Positions 44,292 through 51,861 of a stretch of DNA of 64,000 bases are shown here, piece after piece (within the stretch, counting starts at the first letter, position 1; each line of letters begins with the position of its first letter). The stretch is from Bordetella genomosp. 9. Lineage in GTDB: Bacteria > Pseudomonadota > Gammaproteobacteria > Burkholderiales > Burkholderiaceae_B. The translations under genes were made by a program, and so were the position numbers. The notes under the pieces are model-generated. The model saw only the letters and a list, made by a program, of their open reading frames with translations. It was not told where the DNA came from and made no database searches. Location: positions 2,852,001 through 2,916,000 of the forward strand of contig NZ_CP021109.1 of the NCBI RefSeq assembly GCF_002119725.1. Direction: 5' to 3'.

Positions 44292-44848
44292 CGCATTTCC
44301 TTCATCACCTCCTGCGCCGTCTGGCCCGCCCTTGCGCGCTGCTGTGCCTGGCCTGGCTGGCCGGTTGCGCCAGCGCGCCGCCGGCGCCCGTCGCGCCGCG
44401 GGATCTCCATTTGCCGCGCCGCGCCCACGTCACCATGCAAAGCCCCGGCCAGCCGCGCCTGGACGGGCTGCTGATCGTGCAGGCCGAAGGCGGGGATGCG
44501 ACCCGCTGGTCTCTTTTCGATCCCTTCGGCATGCCGATGGCGCGCCAGATCCTGCGGGATGGCAAATGGCGCAACGATGGCTTCATGCGTCCCAACGGCG
44601 AGGCCAGCGATATGTTCTCCGCCATTCTGTTCGCCTGGACGCCCGTGGCGTCCCTGCCGTCAGCCTATGCGGGCATGGATTGGCGCGACGAGCCGCTTGC
44701 AGGCGGCGGACGTGCGCGCGTGATGAACGAAGTCTGCAATCTGCGCTGGCGGGTGACCTGGCAGCCCGGCGCGCCCGCGGACCGCTTCACCATCGTTACG
44801 GCCGGCGGCGCGACATGGCAGGTCGAACCGCTGGGAGACGCCCCGTGA
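44288..44848 (+). CDS. apeN: DUF3261 outer-membrane lipoprotein
   Basis: 186 residues with a type II signal peptide and lipobox LAGC (CALLCLAWLAGCAS). The mature domain is LolB-like in style (VTMQSPGQPRLDGLLIVQAEGGDATRWSLFDPFGMPMARQIL) and matches the DUF3261 protein of APE clusters. With the LolA-like and MMPL proteins it likely places the product in the outer membrane. ATGA overlap upstream. Confidence 0.85.
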   Translation: MTHFLHHLLRRLARPCALLCLAWLAGCASAPPAPVAPRDLHLPRRAHVTMQSPGQPRLDGLLIVQAEGGDATRWSLFDPFGMPMARQILRDGKWRNDGFMRPNGEASDMFSAILFAWTPVASLPSAYAGMDWRDEPLAGGGRARVMNEVCNLRWRVTWQPGAPADRFTIVTAGGATWQVEPLGDAP

Positions 44849-46080
44849 CGGCCGATACCAAAGCCGCGGCCGGCGCACGGGCGACCGCCTGGCTGGGAAA
44901 GCCCGGCATCATCTGCGCCCTGGGCCGGGGCATCGGCGCCGTGGCCCAGGCCGCCCTGCGCGGCGACGCCGCCGGCATGCTGGCGCAGGACGGATGGATC
45001 GCGGGCAAGCGCATCGTCGTCGGCATGGCGGCGGCCGACCTGCCGGCGCTTCCCGCAGGGATGCCGTCGCATTACGACAGCCGCAACAACCGCCTGCTGA
45101 TGGACGCCGCCATCCAGATCGAGCCCGCTTTGCGCGGCGCCATCCGGCGTCACGGCGCCTGCCGGGTCGCCATCGTGCTGGGCAGCAGCACCTCCGGCGT
45201 CAGCGAAAACGCCGCCGCCTACCGCACCCTGGCGGCCGAAGGCGTCTGGCCGCCGGAATACGATTACCGCCGCCAGGCGCTCGCCTCGCCGGCCGCATTT
45301 CTGTCGGATTGGCTGGGCACGACGGGACCGGCCTACACGCTTTCCACCGCATGCACTTCCAGCGCCCGCGCGCTGTTGTCGGCAAAACGCCTGCTCGCAA
45401 TGGGGGCTTGCGATGCCGTGATCTGCGGCGGCGTGGATGCGCTGTGTCCGCTGACCATCAACGGCTTCGCCGCGCTGGAAGCCCTCGCGGCCGGGTTGTG
45501 CAACCCGTTCTCCGCGCACCGCGACGGCATCAACATCGGCGAAGGCGCCGCGTTGTTCCTCGTGGAGCGCGAACGCCCGGACACCGAAGCCGTGGCGCTG
45601 CTGGGCGGCGGCGGCAGCTCGGACGCCTGGCACATGTCGGCGCCCGACCCCACCGGCGCGGGCGCCGCGCGAGCCATGCGGGCGGCGCTGGCCGACGCCG
45701 GCATCGACGCCGGCCAGGTCGGCTGGATCAATCTGCATGGCACGGCCACGCCCCACAACGACGCCATGGAAAGCCAGGCGGTACGGGACGTCTTTCCCTC
45801 CGACGTCCTTTGCGCCTCCACGAAACCCCTGACCGGCCATACGCTGGCGGCGGCCGGCGCCATCGAGGCGGCACTGTGCTGGGCCGTGGTCGCCGGCAGT
45901 TGCCTGGACGGACGTTTGCCGCCGCATCGCTGGGACGGCGTGGCCGATCCCGCCTTGCCCGCCCTGCGCATGACGCAGCCGGGACAGCGCCTGCCCGCGG
46001 GCCGGCCGCGCATCGTTCTCAGCAACTCCTTCGCCTTCGGCGGCAGCAATGCCGCCCTCGTTTTCGGAGACCAGCCATGA
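44845..46080 (+). CDS. apeO: Beta-ketoacyl synthase ApeO-type
   Basis: 411 residues. Catalytic triad seen: Cys170 in LSTACTSSA, His298 in NLHGTATPHND, His332 in TKPLTGHTLAAAG. It condenses malonyl-derived units onto the aryl starter, probably as the active partner of the Cys-less chain-length factor. Start is a GTG overlapping the lipoprotein stop (GTGA). Confidence 0.9.
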   Translation: MTADTKAAAGARATAWLGKPGIICALGRGIGAVAQAALRGDAAGMLAQDGWIAGKRIVVGMAAADLPALPAGMPSHYDSRNNRLLMDAAIQIEPALRGAIRRHGACRVAIVLGSSTSGVSENAAAYRTLAAEGVWPPEYDYRRQALASPAAFLSDWLGTTGPAYTLSTACTSSARALLSAKRLLAMGACDAVICGGVDALCPLTINGFAALEALAAGLCNPFSAHRDGINIGEGAALFLVERERPDTEAVALLGGGGSSDAWHMSAPDPTGAGAARAMRAALADAGIDAGQVGWINLHGTATPHNDAMESQAVRDVFPSDVLCASTKPLTGHTLAAAGAIEAALCWAVVAGSCLDGRLPPHRWDGVADPALPALRMTQPGQRLPAGRPRIVLSNSFAFGGSNAALVFGDQP

Positions 46081-46583
46081 CCGCATGCGTATGGCCGGTC
46101 GCGCGGTTGCTGCCGCACGCCGGCGACGCCATCCTGATCGACGCGGTACAGGACTGGGATGCCGTCAGTGTGACCGCCAGCGCCGTCGTCCGGCCCGGCA
46201 CCCCGTACAGCGACGAAGACGGCAGCCTGCCGCCGTGGATCGGGCTGGAGATCATGGCCCAGGCCATCGGCGCGTGGGCGGGCTGCCAGGCCCTGAGCGC
46301 AGGAACCGAGGCGGGGCTGGGCTTCCTTCTCGGCACGCGCCGCTACGACTGCCGCGTCGAGCGCTTTCTTCCCGGCACGCGGCTGGACGTGCGTGCCGTC
46401 CAATCGATGCATGACCCCGGCGGCATGGGCATATTCGAATGCGAACTGAGCGCCGGCGGCCAACGGCTGGCCCATGCGCGCTTGAATGTGTACCGCCCCG
46501 CCGACGGACGTGAGTTCACACGCGAGACCGCGCCCGGCGGCAATCCGCCGTCAGCCCGCCCCCAGGACCAGGCAGCGCCATGA
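46077..46583 (+). CDS. apeP: Hotdog dehydratase ApeP-type
   Basis: 168 residues. LLPHAGDAILIDAV with the catalytic-site His14, then WIGLEIMAQAIGAWAGCQ, which is the hotdog helix. It removes water from hydroxyacyl-ACP to build the conjugated double bonds, alongside the ApeI-like domain fused to the ligase. The last 25 residues are Pro/Ala-rich. ATGA overlaps on both sides. Confidence 0.88.
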   Translation: MTACVWPVARLLPHAGDAILIDAVQDWDAVSVTASAVVRPGTPYSDEDGSLPPWIGLEIMAQAIGAWAGCQALSAGTEAGLGFLLGTRRYDCRVERFLPGTRLDVRAVQSMHDPGGMGIFECELSAGGQRLAHARLNVYRPADGREFTRETAPGGNPPSARPQDQAAP

Positions 46584-47326
46584 CCGACTCCCAGACACCT
46601 TCCCTGCCGGTCCTGGTGACCGGATCCAGCCGCGGCATCGGCCGCGCCATCGCGCTCACGCTGGCCCGCCAGGGCTACACGCCCGTCATCCATTGCCGTG
46701 CGCGCCGCGACGAAGCGGACGCGGTCTGCGCCGCCGCGCGCGACCTCGGCCAACCGGCGCGCGTGCTGCAGTTCGACGTGCGCGACCGCGCGGGCGCCGC
46801 GGCGGCGCTGGACGCCGACATCGCCGCGCATGGCGCCTACTACGGTGTCGTACTCAATGCCGGGCTCACGCGCGACGGCGCCTTCCCCGCACTCACCGGC
46901 GACGACTGGGACGACGTCCTGCGCACCAATCTGGACGGGTTCTACAACGTGCTGCATCCCGTCGTCATGCCGATGATCCGCCGACGCCAGCCCGGCCGCA
47001 TCGTCTGCCTGACGTCCGTTTCGGGCGTCATGGGCAACCGCGGCCAGGTCAATTACAGCGCCTCCAAGGCCGGCCTGATCGGCGCGGCCAAGGCGTTGGC
47101 GCTGGAACTCGCCAAGCGCCGCATCACCGTCAACTGCGTTGCCCCCGGGCTGATCGGCACTGACATGATCGACGAACACGTTCCCGTGGACGAAATCCTC
47201 AAAGCCATACCGGCCCAGCGCATGGGTACGCCCGACGAAGTGGCGGCGGCCGTCGCCTTCTTCCTTTCACCGGCCGCCGCCTACATCACGCGCCAGGTGC
47301 TGGGCGTGAACGGAGGACTCTGCTGA
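46580..47326 (+). CDS. apeQ: 3-oxoacyl-ACP reductase (FabG-like) of the APE cluster
   Basis: 248-residue short-chain dehydrogenase. TGSSRGIGRA nucleotide motif near 14, LNAGLTRDG, and the Ser146-Tyr159-Lys163 triad in TSVSGVMGNRGQVNYSASKAG. Ends with the FabG-like ITRQVLGVNGGLC. It reduces the ketone after each condensation. Its stop overlaps the next ATG by one base. Confidence 0.92.
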   Translation: MTDSQTPSLPVLVTGSSRGIGRAIALTLARQGYTPVIHCRARRDEADAVCAAARDLGQPARVLQFDVRDRAGAAAALDADIAAHGAYYGVVLNAGLTRDGAFPALTGDDWDDVLRTNLDGFYNVLHPVVMPMIRRRQPGRIVCLTSVSGVMGNRGQVNYSASKAGLIGAAKALALELAKRRITVNCVAPGLIGTDMIDEHVPVDEILKAIPAQRMGTPDEVAAAVAFFLSPAAAYITRQVLGVNGGLC

Positions 47327-48552
47327 TGAAGCGCGTGGTCGTTACCGGCATGGCCGGCCTCTGCGCCCTGGGCGATGACTGGGCCACGGTGCGCGCGGCC
47401 TTCCAGCGCGGACGGAACGCCGTGCGGCGCATGCCCGAATGGGACCGCTTCACGGAAATGGGCACGCGGCTGGCGGCGCCCCTGCCTGCTTTCGCGCCGC
47501 CGGCGCATTGGACCCGCAAGCAACTGCGCAGTATGGGGCGTGTATCGCAGCTTGCGGTGCGCGGCGCCGAGCTGGCGCTGACCGATGCCGGCCTGCTGGA
47601 CGACGCGAACATCGCCGACGGCCGCATGGGCGTCGCCTGCGGTTCGTCCACCGGCAGCACCGCCGAGATCAAGGCATTCGGGAACATGCTTCTGAATGGC
47701 GTCACGGACGACCTCAGCGCCAACTCCTACGTCCGTATGATGCCCCACACCACCGCAGCGAACATCGGCATCTTCTTCGGCCTGAAAGGCCGCATCATCC
47801 CGACCTCCAGCGCCTGCACCTCCGGCAGCCAGGGCATCGGCTATGCGTACGAGGCCATCCGCTATGGCAAGCAGGCGCTGATGCTCGCCGGCGGCGCCGA
47901 AGAGCTCTGCCCCAGCGAGGCGCTGGTGTTCGACGCCCTTTACGCGACCAGCCAGCAGAACGAAGCGCCCGAGCGCACGCCCCGGCCCTACGACGTCGCC
48001 CGCGACGGATTGGTGATCGGCGAAGGCGCCGGCATGCTCGTGCTGGAAGACCTCGATCACGCACTGGCCCGCGGCGCGCGCATTCACGCGGAAATCGTCG
48101 GTTTCGGCTGCAATTCCGACGGCACGCACATTACCCGCCCCGAAGCCGCCACCATGCGCATCGCCATGGAGCTGGCCTTGCGCGATGCGGGCCTGCCGCC
48201 CACCGCCATCGGTTATGTGAACGGACACGGCACCGCCACCGAACAGGGCGACATCGCCGAAACCCAGGCCACCGAAGCCGTCTTTGGCGAAGGCATGGCG
48301 ATCAGCTCGCAGAAAAGCTATCTCGGCCATACGTTGGGCGCCTGCGGCGCGCTGGAGTCCTGGTTCAGCATCGAGATGCTGAAGAGCGATTGGTACGCGC
48401 CCACGCTGAACCTCGACACCCCCGATCCGCGTTGCGGCAGGCTCGACTATCTGCGCGGCCAGGGGCGCACGCTCGCCAACGAGTTCGTCATGAACAACAA
48501 CTTCGCCTTCGGCGGCATCAACACGTCCCTGATCTTCCGCCGCTGGCCCTGA
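47326..48552 (+). CDS. apeR: Beta-ketoacyl synthase ApeR-type
   Basis: 408 residues with an intact triad: Cys164 in TSSACTSGSQG, His301 in NGHGTATEQGD, His335 in KSYLGHTLGACGA. A second complete ketosynthase in the operon; in studied APE systems it acts in early chain initiation with its own partner. FabF-like by length. Confidence 0.92.
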   Translation: MKRVVVTGMAGLCALGDDWATVRAAFQRGRNAVRRMPEWDRFTEMGTRLAAPLPAFAPPAHWTRKQLRSMGRVSQLAVRGAELALTDAGLLDDANIADGRMGVACGSSTGSTAEIKAFGNMLLNGVTDDLSANSYVRMMPHTTAANIGIFFGLKGRIIPTSSACTSGSQGIGYAYEAIRYGKQALMLAGGAEELCPSEALVFDALYATSQQNEAPERTPRPYDVARDGLVIGEGAGMLVLEDLDHALARGARIHAEIVGFGCNSDGTHITRPEAATMRIAMELALRDAGLPPTAIGYVNGHGTATEQGDIAETQATEAVFGEGMAISSQKSYLGHTLGACGALESWFSIEMLKSDWYAPTLNLDTPDPRCGRLDYLRGQGRTLANEFVMNNNFAFGGINTSLIFRRWP

Positions 48553-48585
48553 CTTTCCCTCACACCTGTCCAAGGAGCTTTGCCG

Positions 48586-49026
48586 ATGTTCCCCAGCCTC
48601 AAACCCCTGGCCTGCCTGGCGCTCGCGCTCGCGATCGTGCCCGCGGCGCACGCCAACGACCGCAAGGTGATGAAGCCTTTCCAGGAAGCGGTCCGGAACG
48701 CGACGGCGGCGGGTAAGCTGGACGGCACGGTCAAGTTCTACCTGGCCGGGTCCGGCCCCAGCGGCCAGGTGGTGCAGGCGAACGTCGTGACCAACCGAAA
48801 AACCAACGCCTTCGGCAAGAGCGACGACAAAGCCTGCGATTGGGCCGCGCAATCCGCGCTGATTTCGCTGCAGGACGCTGCGAAGAAAGCCGGCGCCAAT
48901 GCGGTTGTCAACATCGTTAGCTACTACAAGAAAGACGTGAATGACGACCCGGCGAACTATGAATGCCATGCGGGCGCCGTGATCGCCGGCGTGGCGCTCA
49001 AGGGCGATCTGGCCATCGTCAAGTAG
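48586..49026 (+). CDS. Small exported protein at the end of APE operons
   Basis: 146 residues, signal peptide ending HAND. Mature domain: KVMKPFQEAVRNATAAGKLDGTVKFYLAGSGPSGQVVQANVVTNRKTNAFGKSDDKACDW and GANAVVNIVSYYKKD, with two Cys (in KACDW and YECHA). Similar proteins occur at the end of APE clusters and are often mislabelled 'excinuclease ATPase subunit'; there is no Walker motif here. Start fixed at ATG 48586 by AAGGAG; 33-bp gap after apeR. Confidence 0.78.
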   Translation: MFPSLKPLACLALALAIVPAAHANDRKVMKPFQEAVRNATAAGKLDGTVKFYLAGSGPSGQVVQANVVTNRKTNAFGKSDDKACDWAAQSALISLQDAAKKAGANAVVNIVSYYKKDVNDDPANYECHAGAVIAGVALKGDLAIVK

Positions 49027-49126
49027 CGGCCATGGCGGCGGCGCCACGCAGCGCCGGTTTACACTGACGCCTGTCGAACGGCCTGCACGGCCCTCCCTGT
49101 ACTCACGCTTTCCACGAGGTTTTCCC

Positions 49127-49588
49127 ATGAGCAATTCCTCGCTCAAAGACACCCTGGCCGCGGCCGTCAAGGACGCGATGCGCGCCAAGGCCACGGCCAG
49201 GCTCGCCACGCTGCGCTTCCTGTCCGCGGCGATCAAGCAGAAGGAAGTGGACGAGCGCCGCGAACTGAGCGACGCCGAGATCACCGCCATCATCGAAAAA
49301 CAGGTGAAACAGCGCCGCGAATCCATCGCGGCGTTCGAGCAGGCCGGACGGACGGAAACCGCGGAACAGGAAAAGGCCGAACTCGCGGTATTGCAGGAAT
49401 TCCTGCCGCAGGCGGCCTCGCCCGCCGAAATCGAGGCCGCGATCGCCGCCGCCATCGAGCAGGTGAACCAGCAGGGGGTGACCGGCCCGGCCGCCATGGG
49501 CAAGATCATGGCGATCCTGAAGCCCGCCCTGGCCGGCAAGGCCGACATGTCGGCCGTGTCCCAGCAGGTGAAGAGCCGGTTGGCGTAG
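49127..49588 (+). CDS. yqeY: GatB/YqeY-domain protein
   Basis: 153 residues, almost all helical: SLKDTLAAAVKDAMRAKATARLATLRFLSAAIKQKEVDERRELSDAEITAIIEKQVKQRRES is the YqeY fingerprint and the C-terminal GKADMSAVSQQVKSRL matches the GatB tail domain. Role in tRNA-linked metabolism is inferred from GatB only. Usually beside rpsU; no rpsU is visible here. Convergent with dinB (10 bp apart). Confidence 0.92.
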   Translation: MSNSSLKDTLAAAVKDAMRAKATARLATLRFLSAAIKQKEVDERRELSDAEITAIIEKQVKQRRESIAAFEQAGRTETAEQEKAELAVLQEFLPQAASPAEIEAAIAAAIEQVNQQGVTGPAAMGKIMAILKPALAGKADMSAVSQQVKSRLA

Positions 49589-49598
49589 GAAGTCGTCT

Positions 49599-50678
49599 TC
49601 AGTAGGGGGCGTCCGCGTCGAACAACGCCGCCTGGCGCTCCATCGTGTCTTGCTCGTCGGGGAAATTGCTCATCCCCACCCCCACCAGCCGGTAGCGCGT
49701 GCCGGCCGGCAGATCGACCCGGCCGCGCAGTTGCTTCGCCATCTCCGCCAGCATGTGCGCCGATCCCGGTGCGCGCGTCACCGTCTGGCTGCGCGTCAGT
49801 ATCCGGAAGCGGTCGGTCTTCAACTTCAAGGTAATCGTGCGGCCGATGCCGCGCTTGCGCGTCGCCTGCTGCCACACCCGCTCGGCCAGCCGTCCGATGG
49901 CCTCATCCAGATCTCCCAGCAGCAGGTCGGTCTCGAAGGTCGTCTCCGCGCTCACCTGCTGGGCAAGCTGGTCCGCTTCCACCTGACGGTCATCGATGCC
50001 ATGCGCCAGCTCGTGCAAGCGCCTGCCGTAGCGGCCGAAGTGATGCTCCAGCTCCGCCACCGGCCGCGTCTCCAGGTCGCCCACGGTGTGGATGCCCAGC
50101 TGCTCCAGCCGGGACTGGGTCACCTTGCCCACGCCCGGCACCTTGCGCACGGGCAAGGGGCGCAGAAAGGCCATGACGTCACGCGGCCGCACGACGAAGA
50201 TGCCGTCGGGCTTGTTCCAATCCGAAGCAATCTTCGCCAGGAATTTGTTCGGCGCCACGCCGGCCGATGCCGTCAGGCCGACTTCTTCGCGGATCTGCCG
50301 GCGGATGGCCTGCGCGACCTCGGTGGCCGAGGCCAGCCCGGCCTTGTTCGTCGTGACGTCCAGATAGGCCTCGTCCAGCGACAGCGGCTCCACAATGTCC
50401 GTGTACCGGACGAAGATGTCCCGCACCTGCCGGGATACTTCGCGGTAGCGCGTAAAATCCGGCGGCACGTACACGGCCTGCGGACACAGGCGCAGGGCGC
50501 GGGCCACCGACATCGCCGAATGCACCCCGTACCGGCGCGCCTCGTAGGAAGCCGCGCAGACGACCGAACGCGGACCTTTCCAGGCGACCACCACCGGCAG
50601 CCCCTTCAGCGTAGGGTCATCGCGCTGCTCGACCGACGCATAGAACGCGTCCATGTCGATATGTACGATCTTGCGCAT
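49599..50678 (-). CDS. dinB: DNA polymerase IV (DinB)
   Basis: 359 residues, family length. Catalytic acids D8 and D102/E103 in HIDMDAFYASVE and SLDEAYLDVTTN; helix-hairpin-helix in RKVPGVGKVTQSRL; little finger then C-terminal tail ending ERQAALFDADAPY, which may hold a beta-clamp-type segment. Y-family error-prone polymerase. The ATG at 50678 is the family start although the frame is open 75 bp upstream. No clear LexA box is seen in front. Confidence 0.95.
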   Translation of the reverse strand: MRKIVHIDMDAFYASVEQRDDPTLKGLPVVVAWKGPRSVVCAASYEARRYGVHSAMSVARALRLCPQAVYVPPDFTRYREVSRQVRDIFVRYTDIVEPLSLDEAYLDVTTNKAGLASATEVAQAIRRQIREEVGLTASAGVAPNKFLAKIASDWNKPDGIFVVRPRDVMAFLRPLPVRKVPGVGKVTQSRLEQLGIHTVGDLETRPVAELEHHFGRYGRRLHELAHGIDDRQVEADQLAQQVSAETTFETDLLLGDLDEAIGRLAERVWQQATRKRGIGRTITLKLKTDRFRILTRSQTVTRAPGSAHMLAEMAKQLRGRVDLPAGTRYRLVGVGMSNFPDEQDTMERQAALFDADAPY

Positions 50679-50764
50679 GGTGGAAGTCACCGTGTCGACG
50701 ACTGTGTGTACGAATGCCGAAGTAAAGAACCCGCCATGGCGGCCTTGCCACAACCCGACCGAAA

Positions 50765-51187
50765 ATGGACACGATGCACCGCGATACCCCGGCCTTCACG
50801 ATGGATTATTTCGGGGCCACCATACCGCTGATGGAATTCCTGGGGCTCGTGCCCGAGCACATCGAGCCCGGCCTCGCGCGCACGCGATTGCCCTGGCGCG
50901 TGGAGCTTACCAATAGCCGCGGCGACGTGCACGGCGGCACGCTGATGAGCGTGCTGGACTTTACGCTGAGCGCCGCGGCGCGCGGCGGCCTGGAAGCCGG
51001 CACCAGCATGGCGACCATCGACATGACAACCAGCTTCTTCGCGCCGGCCACCGGCGAGCTTGCGATCGAAGCACGCTGCCTGAAACTCGGCCGTTCGATC
51101 GCCTTCTGCGAAGGCGAAATCCGCAACGCGGACGGCGAGATGGTCTGCAAGGCTTCCGGCACCTTTCGGGTCATCCGCCCGAAATAA
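50765..51187 (+). CDS. PaaI-type hotdog thioesterase
   Basis: 140 residues. [28 protein letters not shown] is the PaaI motif with the Asp in HGG-(x)n-D, and a typical C-terminal [23 protein letters not shown]. It should hydrolyse acyl-CoA. ATG 50765 taken; ATG 50774 also possible. Divergent from dinB. Confidence 0.88.
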   Translation: MDTMHRDTPAFTMDYFGATIPLMEFLGLVPEHIEPGLARTRLPWRVELTNSRGDVHGGTLMSVLDFTLSAAARGGLEAGTSMATIDMTTSFFAPATGELAIEARCLKLGRSIAFCEGEIRNADGEMVCKASGTFRVIRPK

Positions 51188-51208
51188 AGAGGGTGGCCGC
51201 TGCCCGGG

Positions 51209-51649
51209 TCAGCGCCGGCTCCTCGCGGCGCGCTCGGCGTCCGTCGGCATGTACGACACGCAGGCCGGGATCTGGAACTGGATGGCATCGCGCATGGCGA
51301 TCACCGCGTCCGCATTCCAGATGCCCTCGCCCCACATCGCGATGTGCACGTCGGTGTTGCCATCGTCGATGGCCGTCATGTCCACGCGGGCGATATCGTT
51401 GTCGGTGAACGGCGCCAGCACCTTCACCTGGGCCTTGCGGCCGACCGTATCCAGATTGCCCACCACCCGGTAGGCGTCGCGGCCCGTCAGGCATTCCTCG
51501 GCCTGCGCGCGCGCAACCTTGTAAGCCGCCTGATAATTGACCGCCAGCTTGTAGTCGCCGGAAGGCGACTGGCGGCCGGATGCGATGCCGAACGTGCAGC
51601 CGGCCAGGCCGGACGCCAGAATGGCGGCCGCGGCAAATCTCCTGAACAT
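51209..51649 (-). CDS. Lipoprotein of unknown function
   Basis: 146 residues with a lipobox LAGC (AILASGLAGCTFG). Mature part is soluble: YKLAVNYQAAYKVARAQAEECLTGRDAYRVVGNLDTVGRKAQVKVLAPFTDNDIARVDMTAIDDGNTDVHIAMWGEGIW, with two further Cys. It may be a small outer-membrane or inner-membrane lipoprotein; no function recognised. Start at 51649 is fixed by GGAGG just upstream. Confidence 0.8.
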   Translation of the reverse strand: MFRRFAAAAILASGLAGCTFGIASGRQSPSGDYKLAVNYQAAYKVARAQAEECLTGRDAYRVVGNLDTVGRKAQVKVLAPFTDNDIARVDMTAIDDGNTDVHIAMWGEGIWNADAVIAMRDAIQFQIPACVSYMPTDAERAARSRR

Positions 51650-51861
51650 AGATCCTCCGATCAAGGGACGCGCAATTATCCCCCATCCGTCGCTGGCAGA
51701 CCGCGCGGCGGCCGGTTCGACATCGCCGGCGCCGCTATGGCATCATCGGCCGTATATCCGGCTACGGCCGATTCGCGCCGCGCCGACCACGGGCCACATG
51801 CGCCCGGGCCGCGATCCGCCTGGGGCGGCGCGGCCACCGCTCCACATCCTGGGAGACCGCT

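Larger units (their letters stand above)
32653..49026. other. Aryl-polyene (APE) type biosynthetic gene cluster
   Basis: Eighteen rightward genes plus a leftward phosphopantetheinyl transferase. Gene order matches apeC through apeR of known APE clusters, with a halogenase-like flavoprotein inserted between the exporter and the DUF3261 lipoprotein. From 35092 to 48552 most junctions are 1-4 bp overlaps. Aryl polyenes are aryl-capped conjugated polyene lipids of the outer membrane that protect against oxidants. No regulator, methyltransferase, ammonia lyase or chorismate lyase is present, so starter supply must come from elsewhere. Confidence 0.88.

Noticed and set aside
50696-50715. CTGTGTGTAC before dinB as a LexA box
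   Set aside because: The right half ACAG is missing, so the CTGT-N8-ACAG rule fails.
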